This document shows positions 1-8,446 of a DNA stretch of 64,000 bases, piece after piece. The stretch is from G965220825 sp965220825 (GTDB lineage: Bacteria; Pseudomonadota; Alphaproteobacteria; UBA828). Numbering within the stretch: position 1 is the first letter of the stretch; every line of letters starts with the position of its first letter. The stretch spans positions 2,790,001 through 2,854,000 of the forward strand of contig OZ244839.1 in the NCBI GenBank assembly GCA_965220825.1, read 5' to 3'. A model generated the notes under the pieces. The model was given only the letters and a program-made list of their open reading frames with translations, was not told where the DNA came from and searched no databases. A program made the position numbers and the translations under genes.

Positions 1-1125
1 GTTGGTGGCGTCGCCCGTGGTGGAGGCCTTGGCGATGCCGCGCACCGGGCGGAACTCGGTGGAGGTGTAATATTCGGTGACCCACACCATGAGGCCCGTC
101 ACCACGAGTCCGATCAATCCGCAGAGGAAGAGGTCCATGCCGGTGGAGGTCACGCCGCCCACCGTGAACTCGGTGTTCCAGCCGACCACCCAATCGGTAA
201 TCGGCCAGAAGGCGACGGCCGAGAGCGCGGCGGAGACCAGGAAACCCCGGTAGAGCGCCGGCATGATCTTCTGGCTCTTGCCGAGCCGCACGAAGAACGT
301 ACCGATCACGGACGCGAGGATGCAGGCGCCGCCGATGGCCAGCGGATAGAACATGAGCGATTGCTGGAGCGGCCCGGTGAAGAACACCGCGGCGAGCAGC
401 ATGGTGGCAACGATGGTGACTGCGTAGGTCTCGAAGAGGTCCGCCGCCATTCCGGCGCAGTCCCCCACATTGTCGCCCACATTGTCGGCGATGACGGCCG
501 GGTTGCGCGGGTCGTCCTCGGGGATGCCGGCCTCCACCTTGCCGACGAGGTCGGCGCCCACATCCGCCCCCTTGGTGAAGATGCCGCCGCCGAGACGGGC
601 GAAGATGGAGATCAGCGAGCCGCCGAAGCCGAGCGCCACCAGCGCTTCGAGCACCGTCTTGGTGTCCACGCCCGCCGCCAGCAGGATCGCGTAGTAGACC
701 GCGACGCCGAGCAGGCCGAGCCCCACAACCAGCAGGCCGGTGATGGCGCCGGAGCGGAAGGCGACGCTCAGTGCGGGTTTCAGCCCGCCGGTCCGCGCGG
801 CCTCCGCCGTACGGACATTGGCGCGCACCGAGACATGCATGCCGATATAGCCCGCCGCGCCCGAAAGGATTGCGCCGATGAGGAAGCCGATACCCACCAG
901 ATAGCCCAGCAGGCCCGTCAGGATGCCGAAGAGGATCAGTCCCACCGCGCCGATGGTGACGTATTGGCGGTTGAGATAGGCCCGCGCGCCCTCTTGGACG
1001 GCACCGGCGATCTCCTGCATGCGTTCGGTGCCCGCGGGCGCGCCGAGCACGGAGCGGGTGGTGTAGAGACCGTAGGCGAGCGCGACGAGGCCCGAGGCCA
1101 CGGCGAACCATAGAACCGATGACAT
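1..1125 (-). CDS. hppA: Membrane-bound pyrophosphatase (H+/Na+-pumping), N-terminal part
   Basis: Integral-membrane enzyme that couples hydrolysis of pyrophosphate to H+ or Na+ export. The reading frame is open from the ATG at 1125 to the left edge (375 codons), so the C-terminal half lies outside the window. The translation is strongly hydrophobic with several membrane segments. It carries the family's acidic substrate and Mg2+ loops: DVGADLVGKVEAGIPEDDPR followed by NPAVIADNVGDNVGDCAGMA. The start follows AGAGGA at a good distance. The residue that decides K+ dependence is in the missing part, so ion specificity cannot be called. The gene is divergent from the dehydrogenase at 1333, with about 207 bp between them and no clear promoter motif. 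Confidence 0.95.
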   Translation of the reverse strand, partial: MSSVLWFAVASGLVALAYGLYTTRSVLGAPAGTERMQEIAGAVQEGARAYLNRQYVTIGAVGLILFGILTGLLGYLVGIGFLIGAILSGAAGYIGMHVSVRANVRTAEAARTGGLKPALSVAFRSGAITGLLVVGLGLLGVAVYYAILLAAGVDTKTVLEALVALGFGGSLISIFARLGGGIFTKGADVGADLVGKVEAGIPEDDPRNPAVIADNVGDNVGDCAGMAADLFETYAVTIVATMLLAAVFFTGPLQQSLMFYPLAIGGACILASVIGTFFVRLGKSQKIMPALYRGFLVSAALSAVAFWPITDWVVGWNTEFTVGGVTSTGMDLFLCGLIGLVVTGLMVWVTEYYTSTEFRPVRGIAKASTTGDATN

Positions 1126-1332
1126 GGCGGAATCCTCTCGGAACGGGGAAGAGCGCCGGGGCCCCGCGAGCGCGCTGCGGCGGGCCGGGCCCGGCGTCGG
1201 CGCGGGAAAATGGCAGAACCGCGCGACGAACGCAACCGGTGCGCCGGATGCACTGGGGTGTCTTGAGGGCGGCGCGTTGTCGGGGGATGGCGGCGTGACC
1301 TAAGATGGCGCGCGCTGACGGAGGAGAGGGCG

Positions 1333-2217
1333 ATGACAGGCGGCGACGGTACCAGCGTGGCGTTTCTCGGGCTGGGGGTCATGGGCTTTCCGATGGCGGG
1401 GCATCTCGCGCGCGCAGGCCACCGGGTCGCCGTCTACAACCGCACCGCCGCCCGGGCGGAGGCCTGGACCGATTCCCATGGCGGACGCACCGCCGCCACG
1501 CCGGCGGAGGCCGCGAAGGGGGCGGAGATGGTGTTCGCCTGCGTCGGTGCCGACGACGACCTCCGCGCGGTGGTCTATGGCGCCGACGGTGCGCTCGCCG
1601 GCATGGAGTCGGGCGCGCTCTTCATCGACCACACCACCGATTCCGCGGACGTTGCACGCGAGGTCCACGCAGCGGCGGCCGAGCGCGGGGTCGGTTTCCT
1701 CGATGCACCGGTCTCGGGCGGGCAGGCCGGCGCGGAGAACGGCGTGCTTACCGTGATGGTGGGCGGCGGCGCGGCGGAGTTCGCCCGCGCGCAGCCCGTG
1801 ATCGACTCCTACGCCCGCAACGTCACCCATATGGGCCCGGTGGGGAACGGCCAGCTCACCAAGATGGTCAACCAGATCTGTATCGCGGGCGTCGTGCAGG
1901 GTCTGGCGGAGGCGCTCAACTTCGCCCAGCGCGCAGGCCTCGACGGCGAGACCGTGCTGGCGACCATCTCCAAGGGCGCCGCGCAGTCCTGGCAGATGGA
2001 AAACCGCGGCTCCACCATGCTGGAGGGGGAGTTCGAGTTCGGCTTCGCCGTGGACTGGATGCGCAAGGATCTCGGCCTTTGTTTCGAGGAGGCGAAGAAG
2101 AACGGCGCGCTGCTCCCCATGTCCATGCTGGTGGACCAGTTCTACGCCCATGTCCAGCAGCGGGGCGGCAACCGCTGGGACACCTCCAGCCTGATTCAAC
2201 TTCTGCAGAAGCTCTAG
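1333..2217 (+). CDS. NAD(P)-dependent beta-hydroxyacid dehydrogenase (3-hydroxyisobutyrate dehydrogenase family)
   Basis: Soluble 294-residue oxidoreductase of the 3-hydroxyisobutyrate dehydrogenase / tartronate semialdehyde reductase / L-threonate dehydrogenase superfamily. An N-terminal Rossmann fold has the motif GLGVMGFPMAGHL (about residues 13-25). The substrate motif DAPVSGG is at 124-130. The catalytic lysine is K177 in GNGQLTKMVNQ. Full family length. The ATG follows a clear GGAGGAG site. The substrate cannot be fixed from sequence. A DenD-like dehydrogenase at 5715 makes a four-carbon sugar acid one possibility, but branched-chain hydroxyacids are equally plausible. Confidence 0.9.
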   Translation: MTGGDGTSVAFLGLGVMGFPMAGHLARAGHRVAVYNRTAARAEAWTDSHGGRTAATPAEAAKGAEMVFACVGADDDLRAVVYGADGALAGMESGALFIDHTTDSADVAREVHAAAAERGVGFLDAPVSGGQAGAENGVLTVMVGGGAAEFARAQPVIDSYARNVTHMGPVGNGQLTKMVNQICIAGVVQGLAEALNFAQRAGLDGETVLATISKGAAQSWQMENRGSTMLEGEFEFGFAVDWMRKDLGLCFEEAKKNGALLPMSMLVDQFYAHVQQRGGNRWDTSSLIQLLQKL

Positions 2218-2244
2218 CCCCCGGGTGCCCTGCCCGGCCGGGGC

Positions 2245-3315
2245 TCAGCCGGCGGAGCGGATCAGCGTCCCGGTTTCGCCGCAGAACAGGTGGCAGCGGG
2301 CCGGATCCAGCACGAGGCTCACCGATTCGCCCAGTTTGAAGTGCGGCTGCCCCGGCGCCTGTACCTTGAAGAGGCGCTCGCCGGCGCTCACATCCACGAT
2401 GGTGAACGCCCCGAGCGGTTCCACCTCGTAGATCGAGGCCTCGATCGCCCCTTCGCCGGGCGCCGCGATCGCCAGGTCCTCGGGGCGGACGGCAAGCGCC
2501 GCGGGCCCCGTGGCGTCGACGCCGGGGAACGCCAGCGAGACCGCGACCTCTCCGCCCTCGAAGCGCCCGCCGGACGTCAGTTCGCCTTCCACGAAGTTCA
2601 TCGGCGGCGCGCCGATCAGCTCTGCCACATAGCGGCTGTTGGGGGAGTTGTAGATCTCCGCCGGCGTGCCGGTCTGGCGCACCTTGCCCGCTTCCAGGAT
2701 GGCGATGCGGTCGGCGATCGACATGGCCTCCTCCTGGTCGTGGGTGACATAGACCAGGGTGTGGTTGAGCTCCCGCTGCAGGCGCTTGAGCTCGACCCGC
2801 ATCTCCTCCCGGAGTCTCGCGTCGAGCGCGGCGATGGGCTCGTCCATGAGGAAGGCCGCCGGGTCTCGCACGAGCGCGCGCCCGATCGCGACCCGCTGCC
2901 GCTCGCCGCCGCTCAGATGCGCGGGCAGCTTGTCGAGCAGCGGGGTGATGCGGAGCGTCTCCGCCACCTCCAGCACGCGGCGCTTGACCTCGGCCTTCTC
3001 CACCTTGCGCTCCACCAGCGGGAAGGCGAGGTTCTGCCCCGCCGTCATGTGGGGAAAGAGCGCGAGGTTCTGGAACACCATGGCGAGGTTGCGTTCCTTG
3101 GGGCCCCGGTCGCCGAAGGACTCGCCGCCGATGGCGATCTCGCCCCTGTCCGGCGCCACGAGGCCCAGCAGGAGGCGGAGGATGGTGCTCTTGCCGCAAC
3201 TCGGCGGCCCGAAGATGCAAAAGAACTCGTTGTCCTCCACGGTGAGGTCGATGTCCTTCACGGCGACGGTCGCGCCGTAGGACTTGCTCACCCCGCGAAG
3301 CTCGAGCCGCGCCAT
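2245..3315 (-). CDS. ABC transporter ATP-binding protein (UgpC/MalK-type), canonical subunit
   Basis: 356-residue cytoplasmic ATPase of a carbohydrate/polyol-type ABC importer. Walker A is GPPSCGKST (36-44), the Q-loop is in VFQN, the signature LSGGERQ is at 134-140, Walker B ends in MDEP (157-160), and the H-loop is THDQEE. The C-terminal third is the TOBE/OB regulatory region typical of MalK/UgpC proteins. The start lies 3 bp after the stop of the other ATPase, so the two are surely co-transcribed and probably pair as a heterodimer. No permease or solute-binding protein gene is in the window, so the substrate is unknown. Paired ATPases of this kind occur in the GlpS/GlpT glycerol importer. 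Confidence 0.9.
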   Translation of the reverse strand: MARLELRGVSKSYGATVAVKDIDLTVEDNEFFCIFGPPSCGKSTILRLLLGLVAPDRGEIAIGGESFGDRGPKERNLAMVFQNLALFPHMTAGQNLAFPLVERKVEKAEVKRRVLEVAETLRITPLLDKLPAHLSGGERQRVAIGRALVRDPAAFLMDEPIAALDARLREEMRVELKRLQRELNHTLVYVTHDQEEAMSIADRIAILEAGKVRQTGTPAEIYNSPNSRYVAELIGAPPMNFVEGELTSGGRFEGGEVAVSLAFPGVDATGPAALAVRPEDLAIAAPGEGAIEASIYEVEPLGAFTIVDVSAGERLFKVQAPGQPHFKLGESVSLVLDPARCHLFCGETGTLIRSAG

Positions 3316-3318
3316 GGC

Positions 3319-4422
3319 TCAGGCGGCCTCGAGCCCCAGCGCGTCGCCGCTCGCGGCGTCGAACAGGTGGCACTTGCCCCGCGGCAGCATGGCGCGGACC
3401 GCGGCGCCGATCTCGATCCGGTAGTGTTTTTCGCGCGCGATCTTGAGCGCGCTCCCGCCGGCTGCCACATGGACGATGGTGCGCGGGCCGATGGGCTCCA
3501 CGAAGGTCACCGTGGCGTCGATGCCGGGGCCCTCATGGCCGCCGGGCCTGAGCTCGATATCCTCCGGCCGGGCGCCGAAGACGACCTCCGCGTCTCGTGC
3601 CGCCTTGCAGCGCCGGGCGAGTTCGTCGTCCTCCACCGGGGCGATGCCGCCGTCGCCGAAATCGAGCGCCGCCGCGTCGCCCGTCAGCCTGCAGGGCACC
3701 AGGTTCATGCTGGGGCTGCCCATGAAGTTGGCGACGAAGACGTTGCGCGGCTGGTTGTAGACGTCGATGGGCGAGCCATATTGCTGGAGCACGCCGCGGT
3801 CCATCACCGCGATACGGTCTGCGAGGCTCATGGCCTCGATCTGGTCGTGGGTGACATAGACCATGGTCTGCTGGAACTCGTGCTGGAGGTGCTTGAGTTC
3901 CGTCCGCATGAAGGCGCGGAAGGCGGCGTCCAGGTTCGAGAGCGGCTCGTCCAGGAGAAAGATTTCGGGCTCGGTGATGGCGGAGCGGCCGATGGCGACC
4001 TTCTGCAGCTCGTTCACGCTGAGCTTCGCCGTCGGCCAGTCCAGCCGGTCCTCGAGCCGCATCAGGGCCGCCATTGCGTCGACCCGCCGCTTCGTCTCGG
4101 CCGGCGGCACGCCCCGCACCTGAAGGCCGAAGGCCAGGTTCTTTCGCACCGTGAGGTGGGTGAAGATCGCGTAGTTCTGGAAGACGAATCCCACCTTGCG
4201 CTTGTTGGCTGGCACCGCCCGCATGTCGCGCCCGTCGAACAGGATCTGCCCCTCCGTGGGCGTTTCGATCCCCGCGATCATGTTCATGGTGGTGGTCTTG
4301 CCGCAGCCCGAAGGGCCCAGCAGCGCGACGAAGGCCTTGTCCTCGATCTCGAGGTCCAGCGAATCCACCGCCGTCAGGGCGCCGAAGCGCTTGGTGAGGC
4401 CCGCGAGGGAGATGGAGGCCAT
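3319..4422 (-). CDS. ABC transporter ATP-binding protein with degenerate signature motif
   Basis: 367-residue partner of the ATPase encoded just downstream. Walker A GPSGCGKTT (36-44), the Q-loop, Walker B IFLLDEP (144-150) and H-loop THDQIE are all intact. The ABC signature is LSVNELQ (124-130) where LSGGQ is expected, so both signature glycines are replaced. A C-terminal TOBE-like domain is present. The ATG at 4422 is preferred over a longer open frame because the MALK-like N-terminus (MASISLAGLTKRFG) begins there, after GAGG. In a heterodimer this subunit would supply its signature to one nucleotide site only, so asymmetric ATP hydrolysis is a reasonable inference. Confidence 0.9.
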   Translation of the reverse strand: MASISLAGLTKRFGALTAVDSLDLEIEDKAFVALLGPSGCGKTTTMNMIAGIETPTEGQILFDGRDMRAVPANKRKVGFVFQNYAIFTHLTVRKNLAFGLQVRGVPPAETKRRVDAMAALMRLEDRLDWPTAKLSVNELQKVAIGRSAITEPEIFLLDEPLSNLDAAFRAFMRTELKHLQHEFQQTMVYVTHDQIEAMSLADRIAVMDRGVLQQYGSPIDVYNQPRNVFVANFMGSPSMNLVPCRLTGDAAALDFGDGGIAPVEDDELARRCKAARDAEVVFGARPEDIELRPGGHEGPGIDATVTFVEPIGPRTIVHVAAGGSALKIAREKHYRIEIGAAVRAMLPRGKCHLFDAASGDALGLEAA

Positions 4423-4463
4423 GGGCCCGGCCTCAGGCCGTTGTCCGGGGGCGGTGCATGAGC

Positions 4464-5612
4464 CTAATGGCGCCCGCGGGCCTCGATGGGCCAGATGTCC
4501 ACCAGCGTATCGCCCCGGACGCAGTGATAGTGGTCGTAGAGGTTCACCGTGGGGTCGCAATGGGGCGCGATACATTCGAGGGCCGCGCCCACGGCGAGCC
4601 GCTCGTTCGCGCCGGTGAAGACGACGCGTCCGTGCTCGTCGCCGAAATGCTGGTAGTGGGCGCCGATGGGCACGCCGGAATGGAAGCGCGGCAGCGGCCC
4701 GTCGGTCGCGAAGCATTTGAGGCCCGCATCGATGGTGGCGCTGCCGTCATGGCTCGCCGAGACCACGGTGGAGCGCACGAAGAGCGCGGGCTCGAAGCGC
4801 CACGGTCCGCCGCCCTCCGCCTGGACGTCCAGATACTCCACATCCATCACCGCATAGGAGCCCACCTGGAGCTCGGTGAACAGCGCAAGCTCCGGGTCGA
4901 TGTCGTGTGTGCCGGTGCCTGCGCCGGAGACGATGGGTACCTCGATGCCCTGCTGGGCGAGCCGCTCGCGGGTTTCCCCGAGCGGCGCCAGGTCGCCGGC
5001 GGACGCCCGGCGCCGCGCCTCGAAGCCCTCGATATGCTGGACATGCCCGGCATAGCCCTGGAGGCCCGCGAAGCGGAGGCTCGCACTCGCATCCGCCGCT
5101 TCCGCGAGAGCCACCGCCGCGTCCGCATCCCGCGCGCCGGTGCGGTGCAGGCCCACATCCACGTCCACCACCACGTCGAGCGGATGGGCCGCCGCCTGCG
5201 CCGCCGCTTCGAGAGCGCGGAGATTGCCCATGTCGTCCACCACCACCATGAGGGGCCCGTGGCGTTCGCGGAGCGCCATGAGGCGCGCGATCTTGGCCGG
5301 GGCCACGATGGGGGAGGTGATGAGCAGCCCCTCCACGCCGCCCGCCGCCATGGCCTCCGCCTCGCCGAGAGTCGCACAGCAGATGCCGAGCGCCCCCGCT
5401 TCGAGCTGCAGATGGGCGATGCGGGTGCATTTGTGAGTCTTGGCGTGGGGGCGGAGCGAGACACCCTGCGCCGCCGCATGGGCCGCCATGGTCGCGATGT
5501 TGCGCTCCATGGCGTCGAGGTCCAGCACCAGCGCCGGCGTGATGAGGCGCGCGCGGGATTCGCGCTCGTCGATCAGAGAGGCGTTGGGCCCGAGGGCCGC
5601 AGCGTCGGTCAT
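4464..5612 (-). CDS. PLP-dependent D-threonine aldolase / D-serine dehydratase-like protein (DSD1 family)
   Basis: 382-residue fold-type III PLP enzyme (alanine-racemase N-terminal barrel plus a DSD1-type C-terminal domain). The PLP lysine is K58 in RPHAKTHK. The C-terminal metal-site motif PHCDPTVN is near residues 350-357. Characterised relatives cleave D-3-hydroxyamino acids to glycine plus an aldehyde, dehydrate D-serine, or act as beta-hydroxyaspartate aldolases. The motifs do not separate these. The gene lies 41 bp upstream of the two ABC ATPase genes on the same strand, so an operon linking uptake and breakdown of a small amino or hydroxy acid is likely. Confidence 0.85.
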   Translation of the reverse strand: MTDAAALGPNASLIDERESRARLITPALVLDLDAMERNIATMAAHAAAQGVSLRPHAKTHKCTRIAHLQLEAGALGICCATLGEAEAMAAGGVEGLLITSPIVAPAKIARLMALRERHGPLMVVVDDMGNLRALEAAAQAAAHPLDVVVDVDVGLHRTGARDADAAVALAEAADASASLRFAGLQGYAGHVQHIEGFEARRRASAGDLAPLGETRERLAQQGIEVPIVSGAGTGTHDIDPELALFTELQVGSYAVMDVEYLDVQAEGGGPWRFEPALFVRSTVVSASHDGSATIDAGLKCFATDGPLPRFHSGVPIGAHYQHFGDEHGRVVFTGANERLAVGAALECIAPHCDPTVNLYDHYHCVRGDTLVDIWPIEARGRH

Positions 5613-5714
5613 GCCGGCCTTTCCTCGTCGCTGGGGGCATCATCCGCATATCGGCACGCCCTGCCAATAGGGTATGTTGCGCGCCGCGGCGGACGGCAAG
5701 GAGCGGAGAGCGCC

Positions 5715-6722
5715 ATGAAGGTGGTCATCACGGGCGGTTGGGGGTTCCTCGGCAGGCGGCTCGCCCGCGCGCTCCTGGAGAGAGGGCGCCTCGCCGGCCC
5801 GACGGGCACGCAGGAGCCCATCGAGCGCTTGGTGCTCTTCGATGCCGTCGCGCCCGACCCTCGTCCGCCGGGCCTGCCGGAGATCGTGGAGAGCGTCGTC
5901 GGGGATATCGCGGACGCGGACGCGGTGCGCGGGGTGGTCTCGGGCGAAGCGCTGTCGGTCTTCCACCTGGCGTCGGTGGTGAGTGCGGGCGCGGAACAGG
6001 ATTTCGACGGTGCGCTCGCGGCGAACCTCACCGGCGGGCTCAACCTGCTGGAGGCCTGCCGTGCCGCACCGGGCCTGCCGCGCCTCGTCTTTACCAGCAG
6101 CATGGCGGTCTATGGCGGCACCGCGCTGCCCGAGACCGTGACCGACGCGACGAAGATCACGCCTCAGAGCACCTACGGCGTCACCAAGGTGATGATGGAG
6201 CAGCTCGTCGCCGACTATACCCGCAAGGGCTTCCTGGACGGGCGCGGCGGCCGCCCGCCCACGGTGATCGTGCGCCCGGGCAAGCCCAACAAGGCGGCAT
6301 CGGGCTTTGCGAGCGGGCTCTTCCGGGAGCCGCTTTCAGGCATCGCGCACGCGCTGCCCGTGAGCCGCGAGACGCGCATGGTGCTGGGCGGCTACCGCAC
6401 CATCGTCGAAAGCCTCGTGGCGCTGCATGAACTGGCGCCCGATGCGCTCGGCGACGACCGCACGGTGAACCTGCCCTGCTTCTCGGCGACCGTGGCGGAG
6501 ATGGCGGAGACGTTGGGGCGCGTCGCCGGCGACCGCGCGCTCGGCGCCGTCACCGACGCGCCCGACGCAGAGACCCAGCGCATCGTCGGCTCCTGGCCCG
6601 CCTTCGCCCGCTGGGACCGCGCCGCCGCCCTCGGCCTCCCCGCCAATCCCCCGCTGGACCGCGTGGTTCGCGACTATATCGAGGACTATGTGGACTCCCG
6701 CGGCAACGACCCCCTGACATAG
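5715..6722 (+). CDS. denD: NAD-dependent epimerase/dehydratase-family dehydrogenase (D-erythronate dehydrogenase DenD-like)
   Basis: 335-residue extended short-chain dehydrogenase. NAD-binding glycine motif TGGWGFLG (6-13), active-site SSMAVYG and catalytic pair Y154/K158 (YGVTK). The stretch RPGKPNKAASGFASGLFREP is characteristic of the DenD group, which oxidises D-erythronate to 2-oxo-tetronate. The usual partners (a DUF1537-family 2-oxo-tetronate kinase, the OtnC decarboxylase and OtnI isomerase) are not present, so the assignment rests on similarity only. The ATG at 5715 follows GGAG and is preferred to a much longer open frame that begins near 4458 and runs antisense through the aldolase gene. 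Confidence 0.8.
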   Translation: MKVVITGGWGFLGRRLARALLERGRLAGPTGTQEPIERLVLFDAVAPDPRPPGLPEIVESVVGDIADADAVRGVVSGEALSVFHLASVVSAGAEQDFDGALAANLTGGLNLLEACRAAPGLPRLVFTSSMAVYGGTALPETVTDATKITPQSTYGVTKVMMEQLVADYTRKGFLDGRGGRPPTVIVRPGKPNKAASGFASGLFREPLSGIAHALPVSRETRMVLGGYRTIVESLVALHELAPDALGDDRTVNLPCFSATVAEMAETLGRVAGDRALGAVTDAPDAETQRIVGSWPAFARWDRAAALGLPANPPLDRVVRDYIEDYVDSRGNDPLT

Positions 6723-6766
6723 CGCGCCGCGCGCGCCGCTCAAGAAAGCGCCGCGGAGGGGACGGG

Positions 6767-8446
6767 TCAGTCGCGGGGGGTGCCGAAGAGGCGGCGGGCG
6801 TCTTCGGCGGTGTAGTAGCCGCGCGCCACGTCGCGGCTGACGAGGGCCGGGTCGCGCTCGGCGGGCGGGCCGTAGCCGCCGCCGCCCGGCGTCGAGACGC
6901 ACACCCTGTCGCCCGGCGCGAGCGCGATCTCCTGATCCTTTGAGAGATGGGGCGGCAGGTAGACCGCGCCGTCCTTGCGCAGGATGCGAACCTCGTTGCG
7001 CGCGCCGCGCGCACCGCCGAGCGCGCCGTTGGGGCCTTCGCGCCCGTGGTCCATCACCATGGAGGCCTTGGCGCTGCCCGCGCGCAGCGTGCAGGAATAG
7101 CGTACGCCGAAGCCGCCCCGCCAGCGCCCGGCCCCGCCCGAGCCCTCCCGCAGCGCATATTCGCCGAACAGGACGGGATATTTCTGCTCCAGCACCTCGA
7201 TGGGCTGGGACTTCGAGATTCCGATGGTCGAGCAGCCGTTGGTGAGCCCGTCGCAGCCCCGCGCGCCGCCATAGCCGCCGCCGGTGAAGAGATACATGAC
7301 GTAGTCCCGCCCCGTCGCCGGGTCCGTCCCGCCGAGCGCGAAATTGCCGGAGGTCCCGGCAGGTGCCGCGAACAGCCGGTCGGGGATCGCCTTGGCCAGC
7401 GCGTCGAACACCGCTTCGGCGATGCGCTGGCTCACTTCCGCGGCGCAGCCCGAGACCGGCCGGGGATATTCCGCATGGAGGAAGGTGCCCACCGGATCGA
7501 CGATATGGAGCGGCTCGAACATCCCGGCATTGATCGGCACGTCGGGGAAGACGTGGCGGACGGCAAGATAGATCGCCGACTTGGTGGTGGCGGGCACGCT
7601 GTTCATGGGCCCGGCGCAGGGCGGGCTCGAGCGCGAAAGGTCGAAATGAAGCTCGCCCCCCTCCTTCCGCAGGCGGAGGTCGATGGTGAGCGGCTCGTCC
7701 ACCACGCCGTCCGAATCCACCCGGGCCAGGCCCCGGTAGCTGCCGTCGGGGATGGTCTCGATCCGCGCCCGCATCTGCCGGGCGGCGCGACCGCGCATCT
7801 CGGCGATCACCTCCTCCACCAGCGGCACGCCATATTTGTCCAACAGCGCGGTCATGCGCTTGGCACCCACCAGCAGCGCCGCGGACTGCGCCTCGATGTC
7901 GCCGATGCGCTGCTCCGGAACGCGGATATTGGAGAGGATGACGGAGAGCAGCTCCTCGTCGAGAACGCCCTCCTTGTAGAGCCTGATGGGCGGGAAGCGC
8001 AGCCCCTCCTGCACGACTTCGGTCGCGCGTGCCGAGAAGCCGCCCGGGACCATGCCGCCGGTGTCCGGCCAGTGGCCGGTGTTGGAGAGCCAGGCGAAAT
8101 GCGCGCCCTTGTAGAAGAAGGGCATGGCGAAACGCACGTCCATCAGGTGGGTGCCGCCGAGATAGGGGTCGTTCACGGCGAAGATGTCGCCCTCCCGCAC
8201 CGTCGGACGGGTCGCGATCAGATGCTCGGTGGAGAACTGCATGGTGCCGACGAAGACGGGCAGGCCGAGCTCGCCCTGGGCGATGAGCTTGCCGTCCTTG
8301 CGGGCGTAGATGCCGTCGGAGCGGTCGAGCCCCTCGGAGATCACGGGGCTGAAGGCCGCCCGCGCGAAGGCGAGGTCCATCTCGTTGCAGACCTGCTGCA
8401 GGCCCGCCTGCACCACGCCGAGGGTCACCGCATCGGGCGCGCTCAT
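6767..8446 (-). CDS. hyuB: Hydantoinase B / 5-oxoprolinase beta-type subunit (HyuB)
   Basis: 559-residue HyuB-family subunit. Family hallmarks include NDPYLGGTHLMD, the SPPCAGPMNSVPATTKSA region and the C-terminal glycine-rich TPGGGGYGPP. With HyuA it forms an ATP-dependent amidohydrolase acting on cyclic amides such as N-methylhydantoin or 5-oxoproline. The start overlaps the stop of hyuA by 4 bp (ATGA), so the subunits are translationally coupled. A ring-opening amide hydrolase fits with AmiE encoded nearby. The exact substrate is not decided by sequence. Confidence 0.9.
   Translation of the reverse strand: MSAPDAVTLGVVQAGLQQVCNEMDLAFARAAFSPVISEGLDRSDGIYARKDGKLIAQGELGLPVFVGTMQFSTEHLIATRPTVREGDIFAVNDPYLGGTHLMDVRFAMPFFYKGAHFAWLSNTGHWPDTGGMVPGGFSARATEVVQEGLRFPPIRLYKEGVLDEELLSVILSNIRVPEQRIGDIEAQSAALLVGAKRMTALLDKYGVPLVEEVIAEMRGRAARQMRARIETIPDGSYRGLARVDSDGVVDEPLTIDLRLRKEGGELHFDLSRSSPPCAGPMNSVPATTKSAIYLAVRHVFPDVPINAGMFEPLHIVDPVGTFLHAEYPRPVSGCAAEVSQRIAEAVFDALAKAIPDRLFAAPAGTSGNFALGGTDPATGRDYVMYLFTGGGYGGARGCDGLTNGCSTIGISKSQPIEVLEQKYPVLFGEYALREGSGGAGRWRGGFGVRYSCTLRAGSAKASMVMDHGREGPNGALGGARGARNEVRILRKDGAVYLPPHLSKDQEIALAPGDRVCVSTPGGGGYGPPAERDPALVSRDVARGYYTAEDARRLFGTPRD

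Noticed and set aside
4458..6722. 754-codon open frame on the plus strand covering the aldolase and denD region
   Set aside because: The first part is antisense to the clearly conserved aldolase-like gene and has no family features; only the portion from the ATG at 5715 matches a protein family.
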